Positions 17,953 to 26,464 of a DNA stretch of 64,000 bases are shown here, one piece after another. Position numbers and translations under genes: made by a program. This stretch comes from Candidatus Aquirickettsiella gammari. Lineage in GTDB: Bacteria; Pseudomonadota; Gammaproteobacteria; Diplorickettsiales; Diplorickettsiaceae. The first letter of the stretch is position 1. The number at the start of each line of letters is the position of its first letter. The DNA is taken from the NCBI GenBank assembly GCA_002290645.2, contig NMOS02000004.1, positions 37,544 through 101,543 of the forward strand, written 5' to 3'. A model generated the notes under the pieces. It was not told the DNA's origin. It saw only the letters and a list, made by a program, of their open reading frames with translations, and ran no database searches.

Positions 17953-19464
17953 ATGGATTCAATGAATTTAAAGGAAAGTATTTTAGCGGAGTATCTTAAG
18001 ATTTTTAATGAGTGCCAACACCATATGAATGATGTTTATGATGAGTATCGAAAAATCGATCGTTCAGCTAATGCTGCTGATTATTACGCAATTTATCGCG
18101 CTAGCTGTACTATAGCTAATCTATTTTTTAATATGAAAGAAAACATTAAAGCTAACAATTTTGCTGCAGCGGTTACCCCCGTTATTTATCCCTTTACTCG
18201 TAGAATAAAGTATGCAAGCTCTGTATTAAACCTAAAAAAAGACCATGATTACAGTCGGTCCCACGCAAAGCCTCCTCACTCAGCAACCCCACGGAAGCAG
18301 GGTGGTGTGCTGTTTCCGTCTGCATTGTCCGGCAGGAAATACGCCCGGGAACGCCTTCAAATGCGGCTTCAAGTCCGCAGCCCGCGCCTAGCGCTAGATA
18401 GCGAGACGCACGTGCTACCGATCATCAACGATTTTTCGCGGGCTAATATACATGATATTTTCCCTACGGGTCCTGGTAGTAACTCACTATATTACGAAAT
18501 AGAAAAAGTATTAGAGAAGAATCCGGAAACAAAAAAATCATTAGGGAATTTACTGAAATATACAATTAACGGGCACGATTATTATGAGGTACGGGATAAG
18601 ATTTTCACATTGATAGTGTCAATTATCCAACTATATCAAGCACTTGAAGAAAAGGAATGTAATGAAAATTCTTCACTTTTTCACTACGATTTTCAAGAAT
18701 CCATAGTTGGATCGTCTGATGAAAGTAAAAATATTTCTTCATCGGTGAAAAGTAAAGCGCTAAATCAAAGAACCAGCAACCAGGAGGAGTTGATGATGGG
18801 CGAAGTAAAAAACAAATCACGACCCTGTAAGCCTAATAAAGTCACGGCGAAAAAAGACGATCCGCAGCAGATGATCCAAACATGGATGATTCCGGCGCGG
18901 CCGATGCCGGTCGAATTGGGGTCTAGAATGAGTCCCATGGGCACGACGAGGACAGAAAATATTTCTTCTTGCTGGCGTGGCAGCTCACTCGATAGCGTAA
19001 CAAATAGTTTTGAAGCACTAACTACTGGTACGATGATTGACGATACTCCTTCTCCATCACCCGCTGTTCGATCCAAAAGACCTACTCCTCCGACGAGACA
19101 AGGAGAGCACGAAGTGCGAAGTCAAGGAGCCCGCGATAGGCGTGCGTTGACGGGCGAAGCAGGAAACGCATCACGCCGTAAAGTCATTGTGGGAGCCACT
19201 GCGCGCAGCCCAGAATGGGCCAGTGCGTGGCGGACGCAGGACGAATCGGGGCCTACTTTTAGTCGCGTGATGCGAACAAATTTTGGGGGCACGACGGCCA
19301 AAATTTTTCGTGAGCATAGCGACTCGCTTGCTATTCAAGGAAATAATTCGGCGACGAAAACGATAAAATATCCCGGCGAATTAAGGACCTTGCTCGAAGA
19401 AAAAAGCGAACAAGAGAATTATTCTTCTGCTAATGAATCAGCACTTTTCCAATGTCGAAATTAA
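17953..19464 (+). CDS. Unknown protein interrupted in frame by GC-rich palindromic islands
   Basis: A 503-residue protein of no recognised family. Its base is an AT-rich gene for a helical, soluble protein (residues 1-95, 160-300 and the C-terminus). Three stretches differ sharply: about 18251-18420 (62% G+C by hand count over 170 nt), a short one near 18890-18960, and about 19081-19250 (63%). The AT-rich DNA between the first two, 18431-18590, is 34% G+C. The islands encode Arg/Ser/Pro/Gly-rich segments and contain hairpins. The reading frame stays open throughout, so the gene is probably still expressed. It ends 16 nt before the convergent cysS gene. An effector role is possible but there is no direct evidence. 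Confidence 0.65.
   Translation: MDSMNLKESILAEYLKIFNECQHHMNDVYDEYRKIDRSANAADYYAIYRASCTIANLFFNMKENIKANNFAAAVTPVIYPFTRRIKYASSVLNLKKDHDYSRSHAKPPHSATPRKQGGVLFPSALSGRKYARERLQMRLQVRSPRLALDSETHVLPIINDFSRANIHDIFPTGPGSNSLYYEIEKVLEKNPETKKSLGNLLKYTINGHDYYEVRDKIFTLIVSIIQLYQALEEKECNENSSLFHYDFQESIVGSSDESKNISSSVKSKALNQRTSNQEELMMGEVKNKSRPCKPNKVTAKKDDPQQMIQTWMIPARPMPVELGSRMSPMGTTRTENISSCWRGSSLDSVTNSFEALTTGTMIDDTPSPSPAVRSKRPTPPTRQGEHEVRSQGARDRRALTGEAGNASRRKVIVGATARSPEWASAWRTQDESGPTFSRVMRTNFGGTTAKIFREHSDSLAIQGNNSATKTIKYPGELRTLLEEKSEQENYSSANESALFQCRN
18251..18420. repeat. GC-rich palindromic island 1 inside the unknown gene
   Basis: Hand count gives 105 G+C of 170. It holds an imperfect 10-bp stem, ACGGAAGCAG at 18291-18300 with CTGTTTCCGT at 18310-18319 (one G-T pair), then TGCGG/CCGCA around an 8-nt loop, then the palindrome CTAGCGCTAG. 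It resembles, by structure only, the in-frame palindromic elements known from Rickettsia and Wolbachia. Its copy number in the genome is unknown. Confidence 0.5.
19081..19250. repeat. GC-rich palindromic island 2 inside the unknown gene
   Basis: Hand count gives 107 G+C of 170. A nested hairpin is present: outer GCCAC at 19195-19199 with GTGGC at 19227-19231, inner GCCCA at 19208-19212 with TGGGC at 19216-19220. A smaller related patch near 18892-18910 has CCGGC/GCCGG. These patches stand out from the AT-rich gene around them and look inserted. Confidence 0.45.
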
Positions 19465-19480
19465 ACTGAGTAATGATAAT

Positions 19481-20884
19481 TTAAGACCTCCGCCACTCCG
19501 TACCGGTGGCGGTATCTTCGAGTGCAACACCCAAGCTCAACAATTGGTCACGAATTTTATCCGCCGCTTGCCAATCCTTTGCTACCCGCGCTTTGTTGCG
19601 TGCTGCAATCAGCTCGGCTATCTTTTGTGTTTCGTCTTGTTTGACACCCACTTGTAAAAAATGATCCGGGTCTTGTTGTAAGAATCCTAAAATACTCGCC
19701 AAAGCTTGCAAACATTCGGCTAATTGGCGCGCTTTTTTTATATCGCCCTCACGTAAGCGATTTATTTCGCGTGCCAATTCAAATAACACCACCAAAGCAT
19801 CCGGTGTATTAAAATCATCGTCCATCGCAATTTGAAATTTTTCTTGATATTCCTGAGTCAATTCAGAGCTATCCGAACGCAAAGCCGCTGACTGTGCTGG
19901 GCCGACTAAACCACGTAAACTGGTATATAAACGCTGCAAGGCCGCGTGGGCAGTTTGTAGATTCGCTTGGGTGTACTGTATCGGGCTGCGATGATGACTC
20001 AAAACTAAAAAATAACGGATCGCTTCGGCTGGATATTCGGCTAACACATCACGCAAGGTAAAAAAATTACCTAAGGACTTCGACATCTTTTGACGATTGG
20101 TTTGCACAAACCCAACATGGATCCAGGTATTAACAAATTTTTTATCCGTTGCCGCTTCGGATTGGGCAATTTCATTTTGATGATGCGGAAAAACCAGATC
20201 TAATCCGCCACCGTGAAGATCAAAGTGCTGGCCTAAGGCTTGCATCGACATCGCCGAACATTCAATATGCCAACCCGGTCGCCCGGCTCCCCAAGGCGAC
20301 TCCCAGCTCGGTTCATCCGCTTTAGCTTTTTTCCACAGCACAAAATCTAACGGATCTTTTTTACTGAGTTCAACCGCAACGCGAGAACCACTGCGTAATT
20401 TTTCCAGATTTTGATGCGCTAATTCGCCATAGGATTTAAATTTCTCTACCGCATAACAAATATCGCCATTATCCGCTTTATAAGCATAGCCTTTATCGAG
20501 CAAGCTTTGGATCAGATCTAACATCGGCTTAATGGCGTCGGTCGCTCTAGGCTCTTTATTCGGTGGCAGAATATTTAACTGGGCAAGATCCTCATGCATC
20601 GCGTCTATCATACGCTGGGTTAGTTCGCTCATGGTTTCATTGTTTTCTTGGGCGCGCTTAATAATCTTATCGTCGATATCGGTAATGTTACGCACATAAT
20701 GAACCTGGTAACCCCGACTCTTTAAGTAGCGCACCATGACATCAAAAGCGACTAATACCCGTGCATGCCCAATATGACAAAGATCATAAACCGTCATACC
20801 GCAGACATATAAACCGACTTTTTTTCCCTGTAAGGGTTTAAAGATCTCTTTTTGTTGCGTCAATGTATTATAAATTTTTAACAT
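19481..20884 (-). CDS. cysS: Cysteinyl-tRNA synthetase
   Basis: A 467-residue class I synthetase charging tRNA-Cys. Motifs: CGMTVYDLCHIGHAR near the N-terminus with the zinc-binding Cys and the HIGH sequence, GGLDLVFPHHQNEIAQSEA with zinc-ligand residues, and KMSKSLGN. The C-terminal DALR-type helical domain is complete. Length is normal. It is the second gene of a pair: its start overlaps the end of gltX by 17 nt, so the two synthetases are co-transcribed and probably translationally coupled. Confidence 0.97.
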   Translation of the reverse strand: MLKIYNTLTQQKEIFKPLQGKKVGLYVCGMTVYDLCHIGHARVLVAFDVMVRYLKSRGYQVHYVRNITDIDDKIIKRAQENNETMSELTQRMIDAMHEDLAQLNILPPNKEPRATDAIKPMLDLIQSLLDKGYAYKADNGDICYAVEKFKSYGELAHQNLEKLRSGSRVAVELSKKDPLDFVLWKKAKADEPSWESPWGAGRPGWHIECSAMSMQALGQHFDLHGGGLDLVFPHHQNEIAQSEAATDKKFVNTWIHVGFVQTNRQKMSKSLGNFFTLRDVLAEYPAEAIRYFLVLSHHRSPIQYTQANLQTAHAALQRLYTSLRGLVGPAQSAALRSDSSELTQEYQEKFQIAMDDDFNTPDALVVLFELAREINRLREGDIKKARQLAECLQALASILGFLQQDPDHFLQVGVKQDETQKIAELIAARNKARVAKDWQAADKIRDQLLSLGVALEDTATGTEWRRS

Positions 20885-22274
20885 CGTAAATTCTCTGGCG
20901 TATTTTTTTATCGCCGATTAGCTTAAATAATTTGACCATTTCAGGACCCTCATTGCGCCCAGTCAGCGCGAGTCGTAAGGGGGAAAATAAACGCTTACCT
21001 TTTAGATTTAATTTTTCTTGTAACTGTGGTAATAGAATTTTAAAATCCTTATCTTTATTATCTAATAAACCAAGTAGTGTATCCCAGTAAATCGGTTCAA
21101 CCCCTTGCAAAAACTGTTTGACTTCAGGCGTGAAAACCAATCCGGTTTCGGCAAATAAGATATCAGCCCATAGCGTTGCTTGTTCTGGAAAACAAATCGT
21201 TGTACGCATTAATTCAATAAATTCTAATTTAAATTCACTTAACACACGATCTTTAATCTTTTCATCCATCCAGCACGCTAATTTATCCGCCGACAGGTGT
21301 AATAAAGCCTGTTTTTGCCAATAAAGCAGTTGGGTATTGTCATAGCGTGCCGGTGATTTTCCCAGTCGATGCAGAGAAAATTGCGCCGCTAAGGCTTCGA
21401 TATCAAGAAAATCAGGATTCGTATACGAGTGTCCTAGTCTGGCTAAATAATTTTGTATCGCTTCGGCAAAATATCCCGCTTCACGCAAACTTTTAATACT
21501 AAAGCTGCCGTGTCGTTTCGATAAAGGCGCTCCATCTTCACCGACTATTAAGGCCATATGTCCATAAGTGGGAATCGCTAAGTTTAAGGCTTGCAACAAC
21601 ATAATCTGCCGCGGCGTATTGGTAAGATGATCCTCGCCGCGTAAAACATGGCTAACACCCATTAAGGCATCATCTATCGCATTACAAAAGAAAAAAGCCG
21701 CTGAACCATCACTACGTTGAATAATAAAATCACCGATATCCTCACTGGCAAAGGTTTGTTCACCTTTTACCAAATCGTTAAAGCGAATGACTTGATCAGG
21801 TAAAACATGAAAGCGCAAACTGGGCGATTGACCTTGAGCTATTTTTTCAGCAATTTGCTCAGCCTTTAATTGACGACATTGACCCGTATAGCGCGGTGGT
21901 TTCCCTTGTGTGCGTTGATGCTTACGCATCATCAGCAACTCTTGCTCACTGCAGAAACAAGGATAAGCACGGCCCATACTGATTAACTGTTGGTAATAAT
22001 GGGTATAAATCGCAAATCGTTGTGATTGATAATAAGGACCTTTTCCTTGCTCCTGGCCAGGACCTTCCTGCCAGGGCAGTCCTAACCATAACAAATCCTT
22101 TTCTAGCGCTTCGGCGAGCACCAACTGTGATCGAGTTACATCGCTATCTTCTATTCTCACTAAAAAACATCCGGGGTGTGAGCGTGCTAATAAAAAATTA
22201 AACAAGGCGGTTCTGGCATTGCCTAAATGAATATGGCCGCTAGGACTGGGGGCAAAACGAGTTTTCATAATCAA
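20868..22274 (-). CDS. gltX: Glutamyl-tRNA synthetase, first copy
   Basis: A 468-residue class I synthetase. The HIGH-type motif is PSGHIHLGNARTALFNF and the KMSKS-type motif is PLSKRHGSFS. There is a zinc-finger-like CFC at about 107-109 (YPCFCSEQE). A second gltX-like gene lies at 34361-35731. Gammaproteobacteria with two GluRS forms may use one for tRNA-Glu and one to misacylate tRNA-Gln for GatCAB; which is which cannot be decided here. It is transcribed with cysS, upstream of it. Confidence 0.93.
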   Translation of the reverse strand: MIMKTRFAPSPSGHIHLGNARTALFNFLLARSHPGCFLVRIEDSDVTRSQLVLAEALEKDLLWLGLPWQEGPGQEQGKGPYYQSQRFAIYTHYYQQLISMGRAYPCFCSEQELLMMRKHQRTQGKPPRYTGQCRQLKAEQIAEKIAQGQSPSLRFHVLPDQVIRFNDLVKGEQTFASEDIGDFIIQRSDGSAAFFFCNAIDDALMGVSHVLRGEDHLTNTPRQIMLLQALNLAIPTYGHMALIVGEDGAPLSKRHGSFSIKSLREAGYFAEAIQNYLARLGHSYTNPDFLDIEALAAQFSLHRLGKSPARYDNTQLLYWQKQALLHLSADKLACWMDEKIKDRVLSEFKLEFIELMRTTICFPEQATLWADILFAETGLVFTPEVKQFLQGVEPIYWDTLLGLLDNKDKDFKILLPQLQEKLNLKGKRLFSPLRLALTGRNEGPEMVKLFKLIGDKKIRQRIYDVKNL

Positions 22275-22355
22275 TTACTTTTTTAAAATTCTTACCTTTT
22301 TAACCAGGAATAGTCTCGCACATTATGACACTTTTAAAAATAGGCCTTTAGTCTA

Positions 22356-22383
22356 TTAACAGACGGTTAATTTACGCTATGAT
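22356..22383 (+). promoter_or_regulatory. Predicted promoter for lpxH
   Basis: TTAACA at 22356-22361, a 16-nt spacer and TATGAT at 22378-22383. The expected start of transcription is within a few bases of the ATG at 22392, so the mRNA would be nearly leaderless; no Shine-Dalgarno is visible before the gene. Either this is a leaderless transcript or another promoter further upstream is used. Confidence 0.4.
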
Positions 22384-22391
22384 GAAATACT

Positions 22392-23117
22392 ATGTCGACC
22401 TTATTTATATCGGATTTACATCTGAGTGCCAATCAACCTGGCATAACGACGCTTTTCTTGCATTTTTTAACCCATCAAGCGCGACAAGCCAAAGCCTTAT
22501 ATATCTTAGGTGATCTTTTCGAAACCTGGATAGGTGATGATCATCAAACTCCTTTCAATACCGGGATTATAACCGCACTCGAAGCATTAGTAGCCAGTGG
22601 GGTGACGACTTATTTTATGCCTGGAAATCGCGACTTTCTAATCGGTCGGCGTTTTATCCAACAAACCGGCTGCCACTATCTGCCCGATCCAAGTGTCATT
22701 GATCTGTATGGCCAATCTGTTTTATTAACCCATGGTGATAGCCTCTGTACTTTAGATAAAAACTATCTACGCTATCGACGCTGGTCACGTTATCGCCTCT
22801 GGCAGTCCTTATTTTTAAAATTACCTGTTGCGCTACGAGAAAAAATTGCCCATCGATTACGCGGCATTGATCATAGTATAACAGCGGAAAATAAGGATCA
22901 GTATGATGTCGTCCTGAGTCATTTATTTCAGTGTTTAGATCAACATCCTAACACAACACTCATTATTCATGGCCATACGCATCAGCCTTGTATCCAATTA
23001 ATCCAACGGGAATCTCAGTTGATAAAACGTTTCGTGCTAAGCGATTGGCAAAATAGCCAAGGAAATGTCTTAGTCGCCCTACCCAATCTGAACTTTGAAT
23101 TAGTCTATTTCAGTTAA
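22392..23117 (+). CDS. lpxH: UDP-2,3-diacylglucosamine diphosphatase
   Basis: LpxH cleaves UDP-2,3-diacylglucosamine to lipid X in lipid A synthesis at the inner membrane. The 241-residue protein has the calcineurin-type metal ligands in order: FISDLHLS near the start, GDLFETWIGDD, MPGNRDF, LTHGDSLC and HGHTHQP. Length matches the family. It is divergent from gltX and convergent with oxyR. Its presence shows a lipid A-bearing outer membrane. Confidence 0.95.
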   Translation: MSTLFISDLHLSANQPGITTLFLHFLTHQARQAKALYILGDLFETWIGDDHQTPFNTGIITALEALVASGVTTYFMPGNRDFLIGRRFIQQTGCHYLPDPSVIDLYGQSVLLTHGDSLCTLDKNYLRYRRWSRYRLWQSLFLKLPVALREKIAHRLRGIDHSITAENKDQYDVVLSHLFQCLDQHPNTTLIIHGHTHQPCIQLIQRESQLIKRFVLSDWQNSQGNVLVALPNLNFELVYFS

Positions 23118-23135
23118 ATCATTCGAGTTAAGCAC

Positions 23136-24023
23136 TTAACCTATTTTTTGTCTAATTATGTTTTTAATCTGCAGCACCAGTGCGGCAAATAATACATCTT
23201 TTACACTGGAAGCACGCCAACATAAGCCTATCGATCGCACTGGTTTGGGTGGGCTAAATGGAATATAGCTAATACCGTCATTGGATTGCTGAGCTAATTG
23301 CGGCATTAACGTAATACCATTACCGGACGCCACCATTTGACGTAAGGTTTCTAAACTAGTGGCACGAAAATTTTGTACCTCGAAGGCTTGCATTTGCTGG
23401 CATAAAGCCAGTGTTTGCCCGCGCATACAGTGACCTTCTTCAAGTAATAATAAGTTTTGTAGTTTGAGATCCTTTTGTTGTATGGTTTTTTGTTGAGCTA
23501 AAGGATGTTTCTTAGGCACCGCCAGCAAAAACTCCTCTTCAAATAGGAACTCTGTGATAAATTGCGGCTCTTCGACGGGTAATGCCAAAAATGCCACATC
23601 GAGCACCCCTGTTTTTAATTTTTGTATCAAATAGGCGGTTTGCTCTTCGACCAGATAAAAATGAATTTTTGCAAATTGTTGCGATAAAGGGGGAATAATG
23701 AGTGGCAATAGATAAGGCGCCAAGGTTGGAATAACGCCGATCCTTAATTCGCCGCTATAAGGATCCTTGGCTAAGCGGGCTAGATCATGTATCTCATTAA
23801 CTTGTGTTAAAATATGCTGTGCCCGTTCGGTAATGGCAAGACCTATATCGGTCAATAAGACCGATTTATTACCGCGTTCTAACAGCTTTACGCCTAAAAC
23901 CGCTTCCAATCGCTGAATTTGCATACTAAGTGCAGGCTGGCTGACAAAGCAAGCCTGGGCGGCTTTGCCAAAATGCCGATAATCGCTCAGCGCCACTAAA
24001 TATTCAAGATCGCGGGTATTCAT
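23136..24023 (-). CDS. oxyR: LysR-family peroxide regulator
   Basis: A 295-residue LysR-type activator. The N-terminal winged helix-turn-helix covers about 1-60 (DLEYLVALSDYRHFGKAA onward) and the effector domain follows. The redox pair is preserved: C199 and C208 in GHCMRGQTLALC, at the same spacing and numbers as E. coli OxyR. It is divergent from ahpC and ahpD, the classic target genes. Peroxide would form the disulfide and turn on the ahp promoter; self-control from the shared gap is likely. Confidence 0.9.
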   Translation of the reverse strand: MNTRDLEYLVALSDYRHFGKAAQACFVSQPALSMQIQRLEAVLGVKLLERGNKSVLLTDIGLAITERAQHILTQVNEIHDLARLAKDPYSGELRIGVIPTLAPYLLPLIIPPLSQQFAKIHFYLVEEQTAYLIQKLKTGVLDVAFLALPVEEPQFITEFLFEEEFLLAVPKKHPLAQQKTIQQKDLKLQNLLLLEEGHCMRGQTLALCQQMQAFEVQNFRATSLETLRQMVASGNGITLMPQLAQQSNDGISYIPFSPPKPVRSIGLCWRASSVKDVLFAALVLQIKNIIRQKIG

Positions 24024-24131
24024 AAGCTGTTCATAAGTAAATCTTATTAAGATAATAACAATAATATATTATACTTATCAAGTGATCTCGCGTACTTTAG
24101 CTCTTTTCAAGCTTAATTAAGGGGTACAACT
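24024..24131. promoter_or_regulatory. oxyR-ahpC divergent control region
   Basis: The 108-nt gap holds a 15-bp inverted repeat ATAAG-TAAAT-CTTAT at 24033-24047, close to half of the OxyR site (ATAG...CTAT). An ahpC promoter is predicted: TTAAGA at 24047-24052, a 17-nt spacer and TATACT at 24070-24075, giving a start near 24082. The operator lies at the -35 edge, the position expected for OxyR activation. Sequence match to the OxyR consensus is partial. Confidence 0.45.
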
Positions 24132-24662
24132 ATGTTAACAGTAGGCGACAAATTTCCAGAATTTACCGTTAAAGCGACGGTATCTTCCCAGGCAAAAGAG
24201 GCTTTTACTGAGATCAATCACAAAACTTATCAAAATAAATGGCAAGTGTTTTTCTTTTGGCCGAAGAATTTTACCTTTGTTTGTCCGACTGAAATTGCTG
24301 AATTTGGCCGCTTAAACGGTGAATTTGCTGAACGTGATGCGGTCATCTTAGGTGCTAGCACGGACTCTGAATTTGCGCATTTAGCCTGGAGACAACAAAA
24401 AGAAGAATTAAGTGATTTGCCTTTTCCGATGTTAGCGGATATTAAACGCGAACTCGCACACCAACTTGGCATTCTAGATAAAAACGAAGGTGTCGCTCAA
24501 CGTGCTACTTTTATAGTCGATCCGCAAGGCATCATCCGATTTGTCATGGTAAGCGATCTCAATGTAGGCCGTAATGCTAAGGAAGTATTACGTATATTAG
24601 ATGCCCTGCAAACCGATGAGCTCTGTCCTTGTAACTGGCAAAAAGGCGAAAAGACTCTATAG
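24132..24662 (+). CDS. ahpC: AhpC-type peroxiredoxin
   Basis: A 176-residue thiol peroxidase reducing hydrogen peroxide and organic peroxides. The peroxidatic cysteine is C51 in FTFVCPTEIAEFG. The C-terminus has C165 and C167 in LCPCNW, the AhpC arrangement known from actinobacteria and others that use AhpD instead of AhpF as reductant. It is directly followed by ahpD, 35 nt downstream, and divergent from oxyR. A GGGG ribosome binding site precedes the ATG. Confidence 0.93.
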   Translation: MLTVGDKFPEFTVKATVSSQAKEAFTEINHKTYQNKWQVFFFWPKNFTFVCPTEIAEFGRLNGEFAERDAVILGASTDSEFAHLAWRQQKEELSDLPFPMLADIKRELAHQLGILDKNEGVAQRATFIVDPQGIIRFVMVSDLNVGRNAKEVLRILDALQTDELCPCNWQKGEKTL

Positions 24663-24697
24663 ATGACTTAAGCAAAAAATTATTTTGGAGACCATTT

Positions 24698-25234
24698 ATG
24701 ACCATTGAACAATTAAAGGATAAGCTATTAGAAAGCGCAAAGGATATTAAATTAAATTTGTCCAGTATTTTAACCGAGGAAGGGGCACCTGATTTGAGTA
24801 AAAATCAAATTGGCGGCATTGCCCTCGCTTCGGCTTATAGTATAAAAAACGCCGCGCTTATCCAATCGGTTTTATCCGAAGTCCGTCCTTATTTAAGTGA
24901 AGCAGAAATTAATGCGGCCAAATCCGCGGCTACTATCATGGCAATGAATAATATTTATTATCGATTCATTCATTTAGTCAGTGATAAATCATTTGCTGTC
25001 ATGCCCGCTCAATTACGTATGAATGTGATTGCAAATCCAGGGATTGATAAGCTTGACTTTGAACTGAGTTGTTTAGCGGTATCAGCAATTAATGGTTGTG
25101 GTATGTGTATTGATACGCACACCCACACCCTGGTCAAACACGGTGTTAGCAAGCTAGCCATCCAGTCGAGCATACGGATTGCTTCGGTATTAAACGCCGC
25201 CGCCATGGGAATAGAAATTGCCGATCAGTCATAA
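24698..25234 (+). CDS. ahpD: Alkyl hydroperoxide reductase AhpD
   Basis: A 178-residue carboxymuconolactone-decarboxylase-like protein. The catalytic pair C134 and C137 sits in GCGMCIDTH, the AhpD motif. AhpD passes electrons (from a lipoyl carrier in the studied mycobacterial system) to AhpC. A TTGGAG ribosome binding site precedes the ATG. It forms an operon with ahpC and is followed by strong hairpins. Confidence 0.92.
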   Translation: MTIEQLKDKLLESAKDIKLNLSSILTEEGAPDLSKNQIGGIALASAYSIKNAALIQSVLSEVRPYLSEAEINAAKSAATIMAMNNIYYRFIHLVSDKSFAVMPAQLRMNVIANPGIDKLDFELSCLAVSAINGCGMCIDTHTHTLVKHGVSKLAIQSSIRIASVLNAAAMGIEIADQS

Positions 25235-25240
25235 CAAGGA

Positions 25241-25296
25241 CATCAAGAGCCCCCTTGATGATGCAAGACTGAACACCTTCGCCTGTGTTCAGTCTT
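25241..25296. terminator. Double hairpin between ahpD and the convergent cvpA gene
   Basis: First hairpin: CATCAAG and CTTGATG at 25241-25260 with a 6-nt loop. Second: a perfect 12-bp stem, AAGACTGAACAC at 25265-25276 with GTGTTCAGTCTT at 25285-25296 and loop CTTCGCCT. A run of five T follows about 11 nt later on the plus strand. It lies just after ahpD and before the end of cvpA, so it may stop transcription from both sides. Confidence 0.55.
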
Positions 25297-25333
25297 AGCA
25301 TGTTGCCTTTTTACTCGCTATCAAGATACATCG

Positions 25334-25846
25334 CTAATAAGAATCTTTTTGTAATTCAAGTTGTGAGTGTATCGAATCGGGTAAGAAACTACTTAACCAA
25401 TTTTCTAAGGGTTGAAAATGCGGTACTAATACCGATTCTTGCCAAGTGGCTTCTTTGGCAAACGCTGTTAAGCCAGCCAACATGATTAATAACACCACGA
25501 CGATAATAGCGCGAGCAATACCAAAAACAATACCTAATACTCTATCAGTACCACTTAAACCGGTATTCGAAACCAATTGCCCAATCAGATAATTAATCAG
25601 CATACCTAACACTAAGGTCGCTATAAATAAACCGACAAAACTAATGACTAATCTTACCGAATCAGAATGGATAATGTTAATCAGTAAGTTGGCAATATAT
25701 TGATAGAAAATAAAACTGACCGTGATGGCAGCCACCCAGATGACTAAAGAAATAACCTCGCGCACAAAACCGCGCATCACACTAATTAATACCGAAAGCG
25801 CCATGATAGCGATAATCGTATAATCGATCCAATTAAAAGTAGACAT
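25334..25846 (-). CDS. cvpA: CvpA family membrane protein
   Basis: A 170-residue inner-membrane protein related to colicin V production protein. The ATG at 25846 gives the family-typical opening MSTFNWIDYTIIAIM; an upstream in-frame start at 25873 is less likely. About four hydrophobic helices are seen, with the conserved RGFVREV motif after the first. The exact function is unsettled. It follows gyrA and pyrE on the same strand. Confidence 0.88.
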   Translation of the reverse strand: MSTFNWIDYTIIAIMALSVLISVMRGFVREVISLVIWVAAITVSFIFYQYIANLLINIIHSDSVRLVISFVGLFIATLVLGMLINYLIGQLVSNTGLSGTDRVLGIVFGIARAIIVVVLLIMLAGLTAFAKEATWQESVLVPHFQPLENWLSSFLPDSIHSQLELQKDSY

Positions 25847-25923
25847 CGAGAAACCCTTAATAGTAAATAGCATTAAGCAGCTTATAATGACACGGCAAGG
25901 CAGAGTTCTATTATAAACTATTT

Positions 25924-26451
25924 TTATTTTTTGTAGAGTTCATCCAAACCGAAAACAGCCTGTAAACGATAACCCGCGGCAAGAATGGTTTCTCGTCCTC
26001 CTTGTTGCCTATCGACTAATACAGCGATATCCGTCACTTGTAAACCTTCATTGATTAGGGTATCCGCCACCTTTAACACACTCGCGCCGGTAGTGATCAC
26101 ATCTTCTATGATTAAACAATTTTCTCCGGGCTTGAAAATACCTTCGACTTGTTTTTTAGTCCCGTAGGCTTTAGCCTCTTTACGACAGATCAACATCGGT
26201 AAATTTTGCTCTAAAGCGATGCACGTTGCCAACGGTAATGCGGTATAAGGAACACCGCATAACAAACCAGGTTTTATATCTTTTACACAGTCCCACAAGG
26301 CTTGAGCCACGGCACGAAGAAGTAACGGATAGGAAATAAGCGTACGTAAATCAATGTAGATAGGGGAAATATCGCCACTACGTAGTCTAAACTCACCTAA
26401 CTTAATCACCTTAATGTCGATTAAAGAGGCTAATAAAGCTTTTTTTTGCAT
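25924..26451 (-). CDS. pyrE: Orotate phosphoribosyltransferase, short form
   Basis: A 175-residue type I phosphoribosyltransferase making OMP from orotate and PRPP in pyrimidine synthesis. Motifs: LRSGDISPIYIDLR (orotate loop), CGVPYTALPLAT, RKEAKAYGTKKQVEG (the flexible loop with catalytic Lys), and the PRPP signature CLIIEDVITTGASV. It is shorter than the roughly 210 residues of E. coli PyrE, and the loop motifs look more like those in the OPRT domain of eukaryotic UMP synthase and some bacterial forms. It lies 13 nt after gyrA and before cvpA. Confidence 0.9.
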   Translation of the reverse strand: MQKKALLASLIDIKVIKLGEFRLRSGDISPIYIDLRTLISYPLLLRAVAQALWDCVKDIKPGLLCGVPYTALPLATCIALEQNLPMLICRKEAKAYGTKKQVEGIFKPGENCLIIEDVITTGASVLKVADTLINEGLQVTDIAVLVDRQQGGRETILAAGYRLQAVFGLDELYKK

Positions 26452-26464
26452 TTTTTACAGACTT

